DNA of 64,000 bases from Bacillus sp. FJAT-52991 (GTDB lineage Bacteria; Bacillota; Bacilli; Bacillales; Domibacillaceae), in NCBI RefSeq assembly GCF_037201805.1, contig NZ_CP147404.1, forward strand, positions 658,501 through 722,500, read 5' to 3'. Positions 1 through 9,114 of this stretch are shown in pieces; the stretch's first letter is position 1, and each line of letters starts with the position of its first letter. A program made the translations under genes and the position numbers. The notes beneath the pieces were generated by a model that was given only the letters and a program-made list of their open reading frames with translations, was not told the DNA's origin and did no database searches.

Positions 1-144
1 TTCCGTGCGGGTTAATGCAATGCCAAGCGGCACAGCAACAAGTATTCCGAGAAGAACGGCAATGAGGGAAATGTAAAAATGCTCCCACGTTTTCAGAGCC
101 AATTCACTACCATTAGTAGCTAAAAATTGCATGATCTCGTCCAC
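1..144 (-). CDS. opuCB: Glycine betaine/osmoprotectant ABC transporter permease, 5' part only (opuCB type)
   Basis: Only the first 48 codons are inside the window; the gene runs off the left edge. I start it at a GTG whose GGAGGG ribosome site lies over the stop codon of the ATPase gene upstream, so the two are translationally close (11-bp gap). The protein opens with a short polar segment and then a hydrophobic helix at about residues 23-43, as in the OpuCB/OpuBB permease family (binding-protein-dependent transport domain, inner membrane). The family call leans on the adjacent CBS-containing ATPase, because the visible piece is short. In the known operon this permease works with a second permease and a lipoprotein binding protein to import glycine betaine, choline and carnitine. 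Confidence 0.75.
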   Translation of the reverse strand, partial: MDEIMQFLATNGSELALKTWEHFYISLIAVLLGILVAVPLGIALTRTE

Positions 145-155
145 TATTTTCCCTC

Positions 156-1301
156 CTATCCAACAATTTGTTCCGCATTCTCTTCTATGCCCCAAATGGA
201 GTCATACACAATGTCCACAAGGCTCGCTCTTGTCACGATGCCAACAAGCACTTTTTGTTGATCGACGACAGGCACATACTTCATACCACGCTTTAAAATA
301 TTGCGAATCGAGTCGCGAACAAGCGCCTCTTTTTGTACGGCTAAAATGTCTGTTTCCATGACATCACCGACGAGTACTGCTTTCTTTTGATGCTGATCAA
401 TAATTTCTACATCCACATACCCTTTAAGAATCTTATGTTTATTAACCACAAGCAAGGAGTCGACCCGATGATGCTTCATTAATTGGATCGCTTCTGACAA
501 CGATTTTTCCTCACGAATCGTAATTGGCTTTGGATTCATAATTTGTTCAACGGTTTGAATGTTAGGTCGAGCTTGTAGTAAACGTTCCTTGCCGATAAAC
601 TCTTCCACAAACTCATTCGCGGGGTGTTGTAAAATGTCATCAGGTGTACCGACCTGGACTAACTGACCATCCTTTAAAATAACGATTCGGTCGGCTAATT
701 TAATTGCTTCATCCATATCGTGAGTAACAAATACAATCGTTTTTCCTAATGATTGTTGCAGCTTTTTAAATTCTTCTTGTAATGAATCTCTTGTAATCGG
801 ATCTAGAGCACCGAATGGCTCGTCCATCAAAATCAAAGAAGGATCAGCCGCTAACGCACGTAAAACCCCAATCCGCTGTTGTTGTCCGCCACTTAATTCA
901 TGTGGATATCTTTCTAAATAATCAGGGGTCATATTGACGAGTTTGAGTAGCTCAAGGGCTCTTTCGCGGCGTTTTTCACTCGGCCATTTCAAAAGTTTAG
1001 GCACGAGGGTAATGTTTTCCTGAATCGTCATGTGAGGGAACAAGCCAATTTGTTGAATGACATAGCCAATTTCTCGTCGTAATTGTACAGGATCTTGCTC
1101 TAGCACATTTTTTCCATTGATATAAATGTTTCCTTCTGTCGGCTCAATTAGACGGTTAATCATTTTCATCGTCGTCGTTTTCCCGCAGCCACTTGGGCCA
1201 ATAAAGACGATAAACTCCCCTTTTTTAAACTCAAGGGATAAATTATGAACGGCTTTTTTTCCGCCCTTATACACTTTCGATACTTGATCAAACTTTAGCA
1301 A
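156..1301 (-). CDS. opuCA: Osmoprotectant ABC transporter ATP-binding protein with CBS domains (OpuCA type)
   Basis: The 381-residue protein has an ABC ATPase domain followed by a tandem CBS pair. Visible motifs are Walker A GPSGCGKTT near residue 35, the signature LSGGQQQR near residue 136, and Walker B LILMDEPFGAL near residue 157. Residues of about 250-375 form the two CBS repeats, which in this family sense ionic strength or nucleotides (c-di-AMP in some species). It energises uptake of compatible solutes under high osmolarity. It is the first gene of a leftward operon continuing into the permease. The divergent neighbour is a GbsR/OpcR-like repressor, which strengthens the choline/betaine assignment. 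OpuBA is the alternative paralogue; the length with CBS domains fits OpuCA as well as OpuBA, so the exact letter is not certain. Confidence 0.88.
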   Translation of the reverse strand: MLKFDQVSKVYKGGKKAVHNLSLEFKKGEFIVFIGPSGCGKTTTMKMINRLIEPTEGNIYINGKNVLEQDPVQLRREIGYVIQQIGLFPHMTIQENITLVPKLLKWPSEKRRERALELLKLVNMTPDYLERYPHELSGGQQQRIGVLRALAADPSLILMDEPFGALDPITRDSLQEEFKKLQQSLGKTIVFVTHDMDEAIKLADRIVILKDGQLVQVGTPDDILQHPANEFVEEFIGKERLLQARPNIQTVEQIMNPKPITIREEKSLSEAIQLMKHHRVDSLLVVNKHKILKGYVDVEIIDQHQKKAVLVGDVMETDILAVQKEALVRDSIRNILKRGMKYVPVVDQQKVLVGIVTRASLVDIVYDSIWGIEENAEQIVG

Positions 1302-1368
1302 TTGTCGACACCTCCATATGAATTCGTCATTTTTTTCATTTCGACAAATGTTCCACTAAAATCATACC

Positions 1369-1395
1369 GTAAACTTTGTAAAATAAAAAGTTTAC
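1369..1395. promoter_or_regulatory. Inverted repeat, candidate GbsR/OpcR operator of the opuC operon
   Basis: A perfect 9-bp inverted repeat, GTAAACTTT-N9-AAAGTTTAC, sits between the divergent transporter and regulator genes. On the minus strand it lies just upstream of a plausible -10 (TATGAT, about 1361-1366), so a bound protein would cover the -35 region of the transporter promoter. The link to the adjacent regulator is inferred from position. Confidence 0.5.
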
Positions 1396-1574
1396 GAATT
1401 GTACATATTTCACGATGAGGTGTGGATATTGATCGGAAAAATAAGAAATGCTCTAAAATCCTTTAAATTCCTCTAAATTCCTCCTAATAACGGTCGTTTT
1501 CATCTATTCCTTTTGCAGAGAAATTATGTTAAAGTGACGTATAAATCATGGCGGTTGAAAGGAGTATATACGCA

Positions 1575-2108
1575 GTGGAAGAGAAGGCAAGTATGATTAG
1601 GAAACAAGCTGAGGAGCATTATATAGATCGAATCGCTGATAATATGAGAACGTATGGGATTTCTCCTACGGTCGGAAGAGTAATGGGTATTATTTATATA
1701 AACCGCAAGCCAATGACGTTAAATGAATTGTCAGAAGCAACCGGAATGAGCAAAACGAGAATGAGCCAAGTCGTGCGGGAAATGGTGGACTTAAACATCG
1801 CAGAGAAAATATTCGAAAAAGGGGTTCGTAAAGACCTCTACACAGTAGAAAACGACTATTACCAAACCTTCATTTCGCTATTTACTTCCAATTGGAGCAA
1901 GACAATCAGTCGCAACAAAATCTTCGAGAAGAAATTAACAAAAGAACTAATGGCATTAAAAGAAACCGAACCGCTCTCAGAAGAAACCGAACAACAAATT
2001 AACGAACTCCTTGTAGAAATGAAACAATGGTCGGACTATTATAACTGGCTCACCCGGGTCGTCGACTTTTTTGAAAGCGGTGAGATTTTTAAACACGTGC
2101 CAAAATAA
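1575..2108 (+). CDS. GbsR/OpcR-type MarR-superfamily regulator of osmoprotectant genes
   Basis: I choose the GTG at 1575 (177 residues) over an ATG at 1548 because the only Shine-Dalgarno site (AAAGGAG, about 1558-1564) sits 10 bp before the GTG and inside the longer frame. Residues of about 35-100 form a winged helix-turn-helix (LNELSEATGMSKTRMSQVVREM), preceded by an N-terminal helix and followed by a C-terminal helical dimerisation region, as in B. subtilis GbsR. GbsR senses choline and represses choline import and oxidation; its paralogue OpcR represses opuC. Divergence from an opuC-type operon favours the OpcR role. A strong terminator follows at 2146. Confidence 0.8.
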   Translation: MEEKASMIRKQAEEHYIDRIADNMRTYGISPTVGRVMGIIYINRKPMTLNELSEATGMSKTRMSQVVREMVDLNIAEKIFEKGVRKDLYTVENDYYQTFISLFTSNWSKTISRNKIFEKKLTKELMALKETEPLSEETEQQINELLVEMKQWSDYYNWLTRVVDFFESGEIFKHVPK

Positions 2109-2145
2109 GAGGGGAAGTGTCTGTCACTCCCCGCATTGAAATTGT

Positions 2146-2191
2146 AAAGTCAAACAGGATAGCGAAGGGGCTATCCTGTTTGACTTTTTTT
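2146..2191 (+). terminator. Rho-independent terminator after the GbsR-like gene
   Basis: A 17-bp stem (arms start AAGTCAAACAGG and end CCTGTTTGACTT) with a 7-nt loop is followed by a run of T. It isolates the regulator from the chemoreceptor genes. Confidence 0.9.
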
Positions 2192-2321
2192 GCTTACTAT
2201 GCTGGTCTCGTTTTTACATGATCAGGAAGGGAAAATAAGCGGATTTTTTGATCAACTATAACGTAGTGATTGCCTATGTGTTGTTATAATCGAATTTTGT
2301 CGAAAAACAACAAAAAAACAT

Positions 2322-2349
2322 TAAATCATCAGGCAAAAGGCGCCGATAT
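2322..2349 (+). promoter_or_regulatory. Sigma-D (motility) promoter of the first chemoreceptor gene
   Basis: TAAA at 2322-2325, a 16-bp spacer, then GCCGATAT at 2342-2349. This matches the known SigD consensus (TAAA, about 15 bp, GCCGATAT). It lies 36 bp before the start codon of a chemoreceptor gene, the expected kind of target. Confidence 0.85.
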
Positions 2350-2385
2350 AACTAGTATAAAATTAAGAGGCGAAGGGGAGTCTAT

Positions 2386-4098
2386 ATGAATCTATTCCGT
2401 AATTTGAAAATTTCATGGAAGTTGAATTTGTTAGTGATCATTAGTGCTTTATCACTAGCCATTATTGGGATCGCTGGTTATGTAAACACCAATAATATGG
2501 CCGGAAAAACGAAGGAGATGTATGAAGAACGTTTAAAACCGGCTCAGTGGTTAGGGTCAATCTTAGAGGCAAATCGTGTGATGGATGCGTATGTATTAGA
2601 GCTGATGATCACGACTGATCCAACCCGTAATCAAGAGTTGTTGGATGGAATGAAGAATACAACGGGTGAAATAGATGGAATTTTCGAAAATTACGAACAA
2701 GCTGATTTAACACCTGAAGAAGAGAAGGTCTATAGCACATATAAACCACTTATGCTTGACTTACGTGAAGCAAGAGCACAGGTGGTCAAACTTGCCGAGC
2801 AAAATAAAAATGCAGAAGCATACGCTCTTTACAGTGAAGTTGTCAGGGATAAAAGAAATAAGGCAAACGAGTTGCTCGATGAACTGCAATCTTTAAATGA
2901 ACAAGCTGCTCAAAAGATTAACGAGGAAAATGAAGCTGCTTTGAGCAAAGCGACGATCTTCATGATTTCTTGTATATTAGTTTCATTGATTGTGTTGATT
3001 TCTGTCGGAATTATTATTTCAAGAAGTATTGTCAATCCGATATCTCAAATTAAGGACTTATTAGCAAAAGCAGAAAAAGGTGACTTTACTGTAAAAGGAT
3101 TTTATCAATCAGCTGATGAAGTGGGCGAGCTGACGACGTCTTTTAACCATATGGTTGAGGAATTACAAGGAATCATTCGAAAAGTGAGTGAAACGTCTCA
3201 ACAAGTGGCGGCATCTTCTGAACAACTAAGTGCTAGTGCCGAACAAAGTAGCGATGCGAGTGAACATATTTCAATGGCGGTTCAAGATTTGGCTGTTGGG
3301 TCGGATGATCAAGTGCGCAATGTAGAAGAAAGTACACAAGTGGTCAAGGAAATGGCAAGCTATACGGATCAAATTGCTGATAATGCAAAAGTAGTATCAA
3401 CAACTGTCGAACAAACGTCGAAAATATCGATGGATGGAGAACAAGTCATTCATAAAGTGACGGAACAGATGAGCTCAATTAATGAGAATGTTATGGGTCT
3501 AGCTAATGTTGTAGCGGGATTAAATGAACGTTCAAGTGAAATTGGCAAAATTAATGACGTGATTACGGACATTGCGGCACAGACGAATTTATTGGCTTTA
3601 AATGCAGCGATTGAGGCGGCAAGAGCAGGAGAGCACGGACGAGGATTCTCCGTGGTAGCAGATGAAGTAAGAAAACTAGCGGAGCAGTCTGCTAATTCGG
3701 CTGAACAAATTAATAGTTTAATCAAGATTATTCAAAGCGATAACCATCAGGCGCTAGAGTCGATGAAATCAGCAACAGCAGAGGTAGAAGAAGGGTTGCA
3801 AGTTGTGCAAGAAGCAGGTCATTCCTTTAAGGGAATTAAAGACTCTGTTAGTGAAGTTGTCGTTCAAATTCAAGAGATTGCCAACATGGTGAAGCAATTA
3901 GCAGAAGGGACGCAGCATGTGAGTCAATCGATTGTGACAGTGAACGGTATTGCGGAAACGGCCGCAGCGAACACCCAAAATATTTCAGCAGCAACGGAAC
4001 AACAATTAGCTTCGATGCAAGAAATTTCAGCTTCATCAACGGCTTTAGCAAATATGGCGCAAGAGCTTCAAGATTTAGTTGTTCAATTTAAAGTGTAA
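2386..4098 (+). CDS. Methyl-accepting chemotaxis protein, four-helix-bundle sensor type
   Basis: This 570-residue transmembrane receptor has TM1 at about 11-31, an extracytoplasmic four-helix-bundle ligand domain at about 35-185 (MCP_N-like), TM2 at about 190-211, HAMP at about 212-265 and a long cytoplasmic coiled-coil signalling domain at about 270-570. The conserved hairpin tip that contacts CheA/CheW is present ([20 protein letters not shown], around residue 390). The ligand is unknown. The start has a GGGGAG site. A sigma-D promoter precedes the gene and a terminator follows it, so it is a single unit. A paralogue lies immediately downstream; the two share almost identical signalling halves but have diverged sensor domains. 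Confidence 0.93.
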   Translation: MNLFRNLKISWKLNLLVIISALSLAIIGIAGYVNTNNMAGKTKEMYEERLKPAQWLGSILEANRVMDAYVLELMITTDPTRNQELLDGMKNTTGEIDGIFENYEQADLTPEEEKVYSTYKPLMLDLREARAQVVKLAEQNKNAEAYALYSEVVRDKRNKANELLDELQSLNEQAAQKINEENEAALSKATIFMISCILVSLIVLISVGIIISRSIVNPISQIKDLLAKAEKGDFTVKGFYQSADEVGELTTSFNHMVEELQGIIRKVSETSQQVAASSEQLSASAEQSSDASEHISMAVQDLAVGSDDQVRNVEESTQVVKEMASYTDQIADNAKVVSTTVEQTSKISMDGEQVIHKVTEQMSSINENVMGLANVVAGLNERSSEIGKINDVITDIAAQTNLLALNAAIEAARAGEHGRGFSVVADEVRKLAEQSANSAEQINSLIKIIQSDNHQALESMKSATAEVEEGLQVVQEAGHSFKGIKDSVSEVVVQIQEIANMVKQLAEGTQHVSQSIVTVNGIAETAAANTQNISAATEQQLASMQEISASSTALANMAQELQDLVVQFKV

Positions 4099-4117
4099 GG
4101 GAAAAGGTTATGATGAA

Positions 4118-4160
4118 AGCACCTGTTACCTCCAGATAGATGGAAGTAACAGGTGCTTTT
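4118..4160 (+). terminator. Terminator between the two chemoreceptor genes
   Basis: A long stem (GCACCTGTTAC paired with GTAACAGGTGC, continuing inward through TCC/GGA) is followed by TTTT. With the separate sigma-D promoter downstream it makes the two receptors independent transcription units. Confidence 0.9.
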
Positions 4161-4236
4161 GTATTTAGTCATTGACGTAAAGAATCGAAAATCTGAACGG
4201 CTCTCATTTGTAGAAATGTATATTTAAAAATTTTGT

Positions 4237-4263
4237 TAAAAAATATAGCATATAAGCCGATAA
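4237..4263 (+). promoter_or_regulatory. Sigma-D promoter of the second chemoreceptor gene
   Basis: TAAA at 4237-4240, exactly 15 bp, then GCCGATAA at 4256-4263, an almost perfect SigD match. The start codon is 164 bp further on, giving a leader of roughly 150 nt that contains a small hairpin (GCTTCA/TGAAGC near 4376-4403). No other promoter was evident in the gap. Confidence 0.85.
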
Positions 4264-4426
4264 TAACACTGCCTTTTTACTGCTGTTTTGTAATAAAACA
4301 ATATTTAAGTATCAGCTACTTTGAAAGTGATAGATTTTTATAATATGTGTTAGTAAAAATGGTAATAAAATACTGCTTCATATTTATTGAAGCGTTATTA
4401 ATTATTTGTAGGAAAAGGAGATATGT

Positions 4427-6139
4427 ATGAAGGTTTGGCGGAATGTTAATATTTCGAGAAAGTTGCAAGTAATGGTGGTTATTAGTGCAATTTCACTAAT
4501 AATTATGGGGATTGTTGGGTATAGAAATATGTATGATATGGCTCAAAAGTCTGAATCAATGTATGAAGATCGTGTAAAGCCTGCCGAGTGGTTAGGGGAC
4601 ATATTAGAAGCAAATCGAATGATGGATGCTTATGTATTAGAGTTAATGGTTGTATCTGATCCGAATCGAAATCAAGAGTTGCTAGATAATCTAAAGACTG
4701 GAGCTAGTGAGGTTGATCAATTAATAACAGAATTCGGGAAAATTGAGTTAACACCTGAAGAAACCAAGATATTCAATGAATATAAATCCCATTTAGATGA
4801 GATGCGTGAAGTGCGAGCAAAGGTAATCGAACTCGCAGTAATGAATAAAAATGAAGAGGCATATACACTTTATGCGAACGAATTAGAAGAGAAAAAAGAT
4901 GTGGTCAATGGGACGCTTGCGAAATTAAAAATGCTTAATCAACAAGAAGCTCAAAAGATTAATCAAGAAAATGAAAAAGCACGTGGACAAGCAACAATAT
5001 GGATGGTTACTTGCCTAATCCTATCTTTAATTTTGTTGATTTCTGTAGGAAGGATTATTTCTAGAAGTATTGTCAAGCCGATTTCTGATATCAAGGATTT
5101 ATTAGCTGAAGCAGAAAAAGGGGATTTTACAGTTAAGGGGAATTATCAATCGGCAGATGAAATCGGTCAATTGACAGCTTCCTTTAATCATACGATGGCT
5201 AGTTTGCATGGAGTCATTCGCAAAGTGAGTGAGACGTCTCAACAAGTGGCGGCGTCTTCTGAACAACTAAGTGCTAGTGCTGAACAAAGTAGTGATGCGA
5301 GTGAACATATTTCGACGGCGGTTCAAGAGTTGGCTGTCGGGTCGGATGATCAAGTGCGCCATGTAGAAGAAAGTATACAAGTGGTCAAGGAAATGACAAG
5401 CTATACCGATCAAATAGCAGATAATGCGAAAGTAGTATCAGCAACTGTCGAACAAACGTCGAAAATATCGATGGATGGAGAACAAGTCATTCATAAAGTA
5501 ACGGAGCAAATGAGCTCAATTAATGAGAATGTCATGGGCCTATCTAATGTCGTAGCGGGATTAAATGAACGTTCGAGTGAAATTGGCAAAATTAATGACG
5601 TGATTACGGACATTGCGGCACAGACGAATTTATTGGCTTTAAATGCAGCGATTGAGGCGGCAAGAGCAGGAGAGCATGGACGAGGATTCTCTGTGGTAGC
5701 AGACGAAGTAAAAAAACTAGCGGAGCAGTCGGCTAATTCGGCTGAACAAATTAGTAGTTTAATTGCGATCATACAAAACGATAACCATCAGGCACTAGAA
5801 TCAATGAAATCGACAACGAACGAGGTAGCAGAAGGCTTGCAAGTCGTGCAAGAAGCAGGCAACTCCTTTAAGGACATTAAAGATTCTGTTAGTGAAGTGG
5901 TTACTCAAATTCAAGAGATCTCTCATATGGTGAAGCAATTAGCAGAAGGAACTCAGCATGTGAGTCAATCGATTGTGACCGTGAACGGTATTGCGGAAAC
6001 GGCCGCAGCAAACACCCAAAATATTTCAGCAGCAACGGAACAACAATTAGCTTCGATGCAAGAAATTTCAGCTTCATCAACGGCTTTAGCAAATATGGCG
6101 CAAGAACTTCAAGATTTAGTCGTTCAATTTAGAGTGTAA
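4427..6139 (+). CDS. Methyl-accepting chemotaxis protein, paralogue of the preceding receptor
   Basis: This 570-residue receptor has the same architecture and length as its neighbour: TM1 about 11-31, four-helix-bundle sensor about 35-185, TM2 about 190-211, HAMP, and a signalling coiled coil with the same hairpin tip. The sensor half differs throughout, while from about residue 262 to the end the protein and even the DNA are nearly identical to the first copy. That points to tandem duplication with gene conversion, or to selection on a shared array-contact domain. The start has an AAAGGAG site. The ligand is unknown. Confidence 0.93.
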   Translation: MKVWRNVNISRKLQVMVVISAISLIIMGIVGYRNMYDMAQKSESMYEDRVKPAEWLGDILEANRMMDAYVLELMVVSDPNRNQELLDNLKTGASEVDQLITEFGKIELTPEETKIFNEYKSHLDEMREVRAKVIELAVMNKNEEAYTLYANELEEKKDVVNGTLAKLKMLNQQEAQKINQENEKARGQATIWMVTCLILSLILLISVGRIISRSIVKPISDIKDLLAEAEKGDFTVKGNYQSADEIGQLTASFNHTMASLHGVIRKVSETSQQVAASSEQLSASAEQSSDASEHISTAVQELAVGSDDQVRHVEESIQVVKEMTSYTDQIADNAKVVSATVEQTSKISMDGEQVIHKVTEQMSSINENVMGLSNVVAGLNERSSEIGKINDVITDIAAQTNLLALNAAIEAARAGEHGRGFSVVADEVKKLAEQSANSAEQISSLIAIIQNDNHQALESMKSTTNEVAEGLQVVQEAGNSFKDIKDSVSEVVTQIQEISHMVKQLAEGTQHVSQSIVTVNGIAETAAANTQNISAATEQQLASMQEISASSTALANMAQELQDLVVQFRV

Positions 6140-6209
6140 TGAGAAAAGGATGTCCCAAAAGTCTGCGTCGCAAATTTTTGGGACGATACTTCTTATTTGA
6201 AAATGCCAT

Positions 6210-6290
6210 TAAATTGGGTTTTTGCACCTGTCGCTTCGCTTTCGGTGCAGAAAAGAGACCGTCTCAACTATTTATGAGACGGTCTCTTTT
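6210..6290 (+). repeat. Dispersed intergenic element, copy 1 (partner at 34255-34325, inverted)
   Basis: About 55 bp reading GGGTTTTTGCACCTGTCGC, then CTTCGCTTTCGGTGCAG, then a GAGACCGTCTC hairpin, recurs as the reverse complement downstream of dctR. In both places it includes a terminator hairpin with the sequence (G)GACCGTCTC. Just upstream, 6150-6183 holds another hairpin (GTCCCAAAA/TTTTGGGAC). It carries no gene; the open frame across 6139-6321 is not supported. Confidence 0.7.
6255..6290 (+). terminator. Terminator after the second chemoreceptor gene, inside the dispersed element
   Basis: GAGACCGTCTCA pairs with TGAGACGGTCTC across an 8-nt loop and is followed by TTTT. Confidence 0.85.
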
Positions 6291-6405
6291 CCATTGTCAG
6301 GTAGTATTCACAGGTTTGTGACACTAAATAATGAAATAAAGTAGTATAATAGTTATCGAAAATAGTTCTCAAATATAACTTTATTTTTTATGGAGGCGAG
6401 GGCCT

Positions 6406-6633
6406 TTGAATATATCAGATCTTAAAAAAGGGCAAAAAGCCGTGATTGATGATTTCTCAACGTTACAGGAGACGATGCGGAGAAGACTGATGGATATGGG
6501 GATTAGCGAAGGAACGGAAATTTGCTTGAAATATCAAATGCCTTTTGGTGGTCCTTGTATGATTGAGTCTTCTGGACAATGCGTGGGAATTCGGAAAAAA
6601 GAGGCGGCGTTGATTCAGGTGAAGGAAGAATGA
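6406..6633 (+). CDS. feoA: FeoA, SH3-like accessory protein of ferrous iron transport
   Basis: The gene uses a TTG start with a GGAGG site 9 bp upstream. The 75-residue product is a typical FeoA-domain protein: a small beta-barrel containing MRRRLMDMGISEGTEI and a Gly-rich segment PFGGPCMIE. FeoA is a cytoplasmic partner of FeoB needed for Fe(II) uptake. Its stop overlaps the FeoB start (ATGA), so the two are translationally coupled. Fur control is usual for feo; I did not find a convincing Fur box in the 120 bp upstream. Confidence 0.92.
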   Translation: MNISDLKKGQKAVIDDFSTLQETMRRRLMDMGISEGTEICLKYQMPFGGPCMIESSGQCVGIRKKEAALIQVKEE

Positions 6634-8639
6634 AAGAGATTGCTTTACTAGGAAATCCGAATACGGGAAAGACTTCTTTATTTAATGATTTAACAGGTTC
6701 CTATGAACATGTCGGCAATTGGAGCGGTGTGACGGTCGAGAAAAAAGTAGGGGTATTAAAAGACGGAAGCGGTCATTTAATCGACTTGCCTGGGGTCTAT
6801 TCATTAGCCCCTTTATCTCGTGATGAAAGTGTCGTCACGTTTTTTCTTTTAAATGAATCGTTTACAAGTATGTTAAATATTGTGGATGCCAATCAGCTCG
6901 AACGTAATTTACAGTTAACGGTACAGTTGTTAGAGTATGAAAAGCCGGTTATGCTCGCTTTAAATATGGTGGATGTGGCGAAAGGCCGGGGGATTTTCGT
7001 TGATGAACAGCAATTGGCGAAGGAGCTTGGCGTAGCGGTTGTCCCAGTCGTCGCTCGAACAGGAAAAGGTTGTGACGAGCTAGCTCAACAGATGAAAGCT
7101 GTAGCTGCGAAATCCTTTCGTTTATATTACGGAGCGGCCATTGAAAAAGGGATTGACCGTTTTTCAGGACTCATTCAACAGCAAGAAAAGTTAGCTCATC
7201 TTCCACATCGATGGCTAGCGATTCAACTGTTTGAAGGAAATAAAGCGGTGTACGACTTTTTAAAGCCATATGTGCCTGAAGCGGAGTTGCTCGATTTAAT
7301 GGAAGCTACGCTAGCAGAAGCTCGTGAACAGGAAGGCGCAACGACGCTTTATCAGCTTATTTATACTAAAAGAAAGGCGTTTATCGATGGTGTTCTGCAA
7401 AAGGCTGTGCAGGTAGAAGCGATGAAGCAGACACCGCTAACGGAAAAAATTGATGCGGTTGTGACGAATCGATTTTTAGGAATTCCGATTTTTTTAGCAG
7501 CGATGTTTTTAATGTTTAAACTGACGTTTGATTGGCTTGGAATGCCGCTTTCAGACGCATTAGATGCATTCATTGCCGGGCCGTTGACAACAGGATTACA
7601 GTCGATGCTAACCGCAGTTGGTGCTTCCGCCTTTATTCAATCGCTCGTATTAGAGGGGATTGTCGCTGGTGTTGGTGGCGTTCTTGTATTTGTACCTCAA
7701 ATTTTAATTCTATTCTTCTTTATCTCTGTTTTGGAAGACTCAGGTTATATGGCGAGGGTGGCACTAGTGATGGATCGCATTATGGAATCAGTCGGCTTAA
7801 ATGGGAAGGCGTTCATCCCGATGATTATTGGCTTTGGCTGTAATGTGCCGGGGGTGATGGCAGCCCGTACCATTGAGCAGCCAAAGGAACGGCTGTTAAC
7901 GATTTTGTTAACGCCATTAATGTCATGCTCTGCGCGGCTTTCCGTTTATGCACTCTTTGTCGGGGCGTTCTTTGCCGAGCACCAGGCACTCATTGTTCTT
8001 TCATTATATGTGTTAGGCATGGTCGTTGCATTTACTTTAGCCAAGCTGTTTTCCAACACACTTTTGAAAAATGAAGCCTCTATGTTCATTATCGAGCTGC
8101 CTCCTTATCGTGTTCCGCAAGTAGAAAGCTTGTTTAAAAGCACATGGGATAAAGGCAAGGGATTCGTTAAAAAAGCGGGAACGTTTATTTTCGGTGGTTC
8201 AGTAATCATTTGGCTGTTAACGTATATGGGACCAAGTGGATTAGATGTGCCAATGGATGACAGCTTTTTAGCGTTAATTGGTGGAATCATCGCTCCATTG
8301 CTAGAGCCGCTCGGATTTGGCACCTGGCAGGCTGGAGCGGCATTATTAACAGGATTTTTAGCAAAAGAAGTCGTTGTCTCCACGATGAATATTATTTACC
8401 ACGTACCAACCGTGGAATCATTGCAAGGGCTGATGGCCGAAGCCTACACGCCACTCTCAGCGTTTAGCTTCATGGTCTTTATTTTGCTTTATATTCCTTG
8501 CTTAGCAACCGTCGCGATTATTCGTAAAGAAACCGGCTCCGCGAAATGGACCGTCTTTTCGATTGTGTATGCGTTAATTATCGCCTATGTGTTGTCGTTC
8601 ATCATTTATCAAGTGGGTCATTTGCTAGGCTTTTCTTAA
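6630..8639 (+). CDS. feoB: FeoB, ferrous iron transport GTPase/permease
   Basis: The start is the ATG overlapping the feoA stop, giving 669 residues with a GTPase domain starting at once. G1 is GNPNTGKTS at residues 8-16, G3 is DLPGVYSL and G4 is NMVD. After a helical GDI-like spacer come about eight membrane helices with the two Gate motifs, including GFGCNVPGVMAART with the pore cysteine. Longer upstream frames inside feoA have no ribosome site. It imports Fe(II) across the cytoplasmic membrane. It is followed after 19 bp by a small FeoB-associated protein gene, forming a three-gene operon that ends at a terminator. Confidence 0.97.
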   Translation: MKEIALLGNPNTGKTSLFNDLTGSYEHVGNWSGVTVEKKVGVLKDGSGHLIDLPGVYSLAPLSRDESVVTFFLLNESFTSMLNIVDANQLERNLQLTVQLLEYEKPVMLALNMVDVAKGRGIFVDEQQLAKELGVAVVPVVARTGKGCDELAQQMKAVAAKSFRLYYGAAIEKGIDRFSGLIQQQEKLAHLPHRWLAIQLFEGNKAVYDFLKPYVPEAELLDLMEATLAEAREQEGATTLYQLIYTKRKAFIDGVLQKAVQVEAMKQTPLTEKIDAVVTNRFLGIPIFLAAMFLMFKLTFDWLGMPLSDALDAFIAGPLTTGLQSMLTAVGASAFIQSLVLEGIVAGVGGVLVFVPQILILFFFISVLEDSGYMARVALVMDRIMESVGLNGKAFIPMIIGFGCNVPGVMAARTIEQPKERLLTILLTPLMSCSARLSVYALFVGAFFAEHQALIVLSLYVLGMVVAFTLAKLFSNTLLKNEASMFIIELPPYRVPQVESLFKSTWDKGKGFVKKAGTFIFGGSVIIWLLTYMGPSGLDVPMDDSFLALIGGIIAPLLEPLGFGTWQAGAALLTGFLAKEVVVSTMNIIYHVPTVESLQGLMAEAYTPLSAFSFMVFILLYIPCLATVAIIRKETGSAKWTVFSIVYALIIAYVLSFIIYQVGHLLGFS

Positions 8640-8658
8640 AAAGTAGGAGAGGATAAAA

Positions 8659-8826
8659 ATGATTAATTATATTATCGGCGCCCTCATTTTTGGCTATGCC
8701 GCTTGGACGATCGTCAAATATGTGAAACGAAGCAAGCAAGGAAAATGTGCCGCCTGCGATTTGAAGAATTCTTGCGAAACAACTTGTGATGTATCCAGTA
8801 ACCCTAACAATACACGTAAATTATAA
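8659..8826 (+). CDS. FeoB-associated Cys-rich membrane protein
   Basis: This 55-residue protein has one N-terminal membrane helix (residues about 2-19), a basic stretch KYVKRSKQGK, and then the cysteine motif CAACDLKNSCETTC. That is the layout of the small FeoB-associated proteins found after feoB in Firmicutes, whose exact role is unclear (proposed iron handling, analogous to FeoC). An AGGAGAGG site precedes the ATG. It sits 19 bp after feoB and directly before a terminator. Confidence 0.85.
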   Translation: MINYIIGALIFGYAAWTIVKYVKRSKQGKCAACDLKNSCETTCDVSSNPNNTRKL

Positions 8827-8832
8827 TTAGAA

Positions 8833-8877
8833 AAAAGATGCCATGGAAGCGACATTCGCTGACATGGCATCTTTTTT
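8833..8877 (+). terminator. Terminator of the feo operon
   Basis: AAAGATGCCATG pairs with CATGGCATCTTT around a 17-nt loop, then T6. Confidence 0.9.
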
Positions 8878-9028
8878 AATGAAAAATAAAAAAATAAGAC
8901 AAACTTTTTGGCTTCTTCATACGTTTTATTATAGAGTGGTATTTTATTAAAAATTGCTGAAAAAAGCCGTCGGAATTTTAGGTTAGAAAGGCTAGGTAGA
9001 GTCATTGATGATCGGGTAGTGAAGTGGT

Positions 9029-9045
9029 AAGATACATAGTATCTT
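9029..9045. promoter_or_regulatory. Small palindrome upstream of the acyltransferase gene
   Basis: AAGATAC-N3-GTATCTT, a perfect 7-bp inverted repeat 70 bp before the start codon. It may be an operator, or may simply be a -10-like AT-rich site; no binder is known. The rest of 8880-9110 shows no gene. Confidence 0.3.
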
Positions 9046-9114
9046 TTATAACAGAACGAGGTTAATAGTAAGTAAATAAGGATAAAATGAAGGCTTGTGT
9101 GAGAGGTGAGCTGT

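Noticed and set aside
3450-4051. Minus-strand frames inside the chemoreceptor signalling domains
   Set aside because: They are antisense shadows of the coiled-coil codons and recur at the same place in both paralogues only because the DNA is duplicated.
6139-6321. 60-codon frame after the second chemoreceptor
   Set aside because: It reads through two hairpins of the dispersed element, whose other copy has no such frame.
6340-6400. Fur box upstream of feoA
   Set aside because: Only weak GATAAT-like fragments (GTTATC, TTCTCA) are present, not a 7-1-7 dyad.
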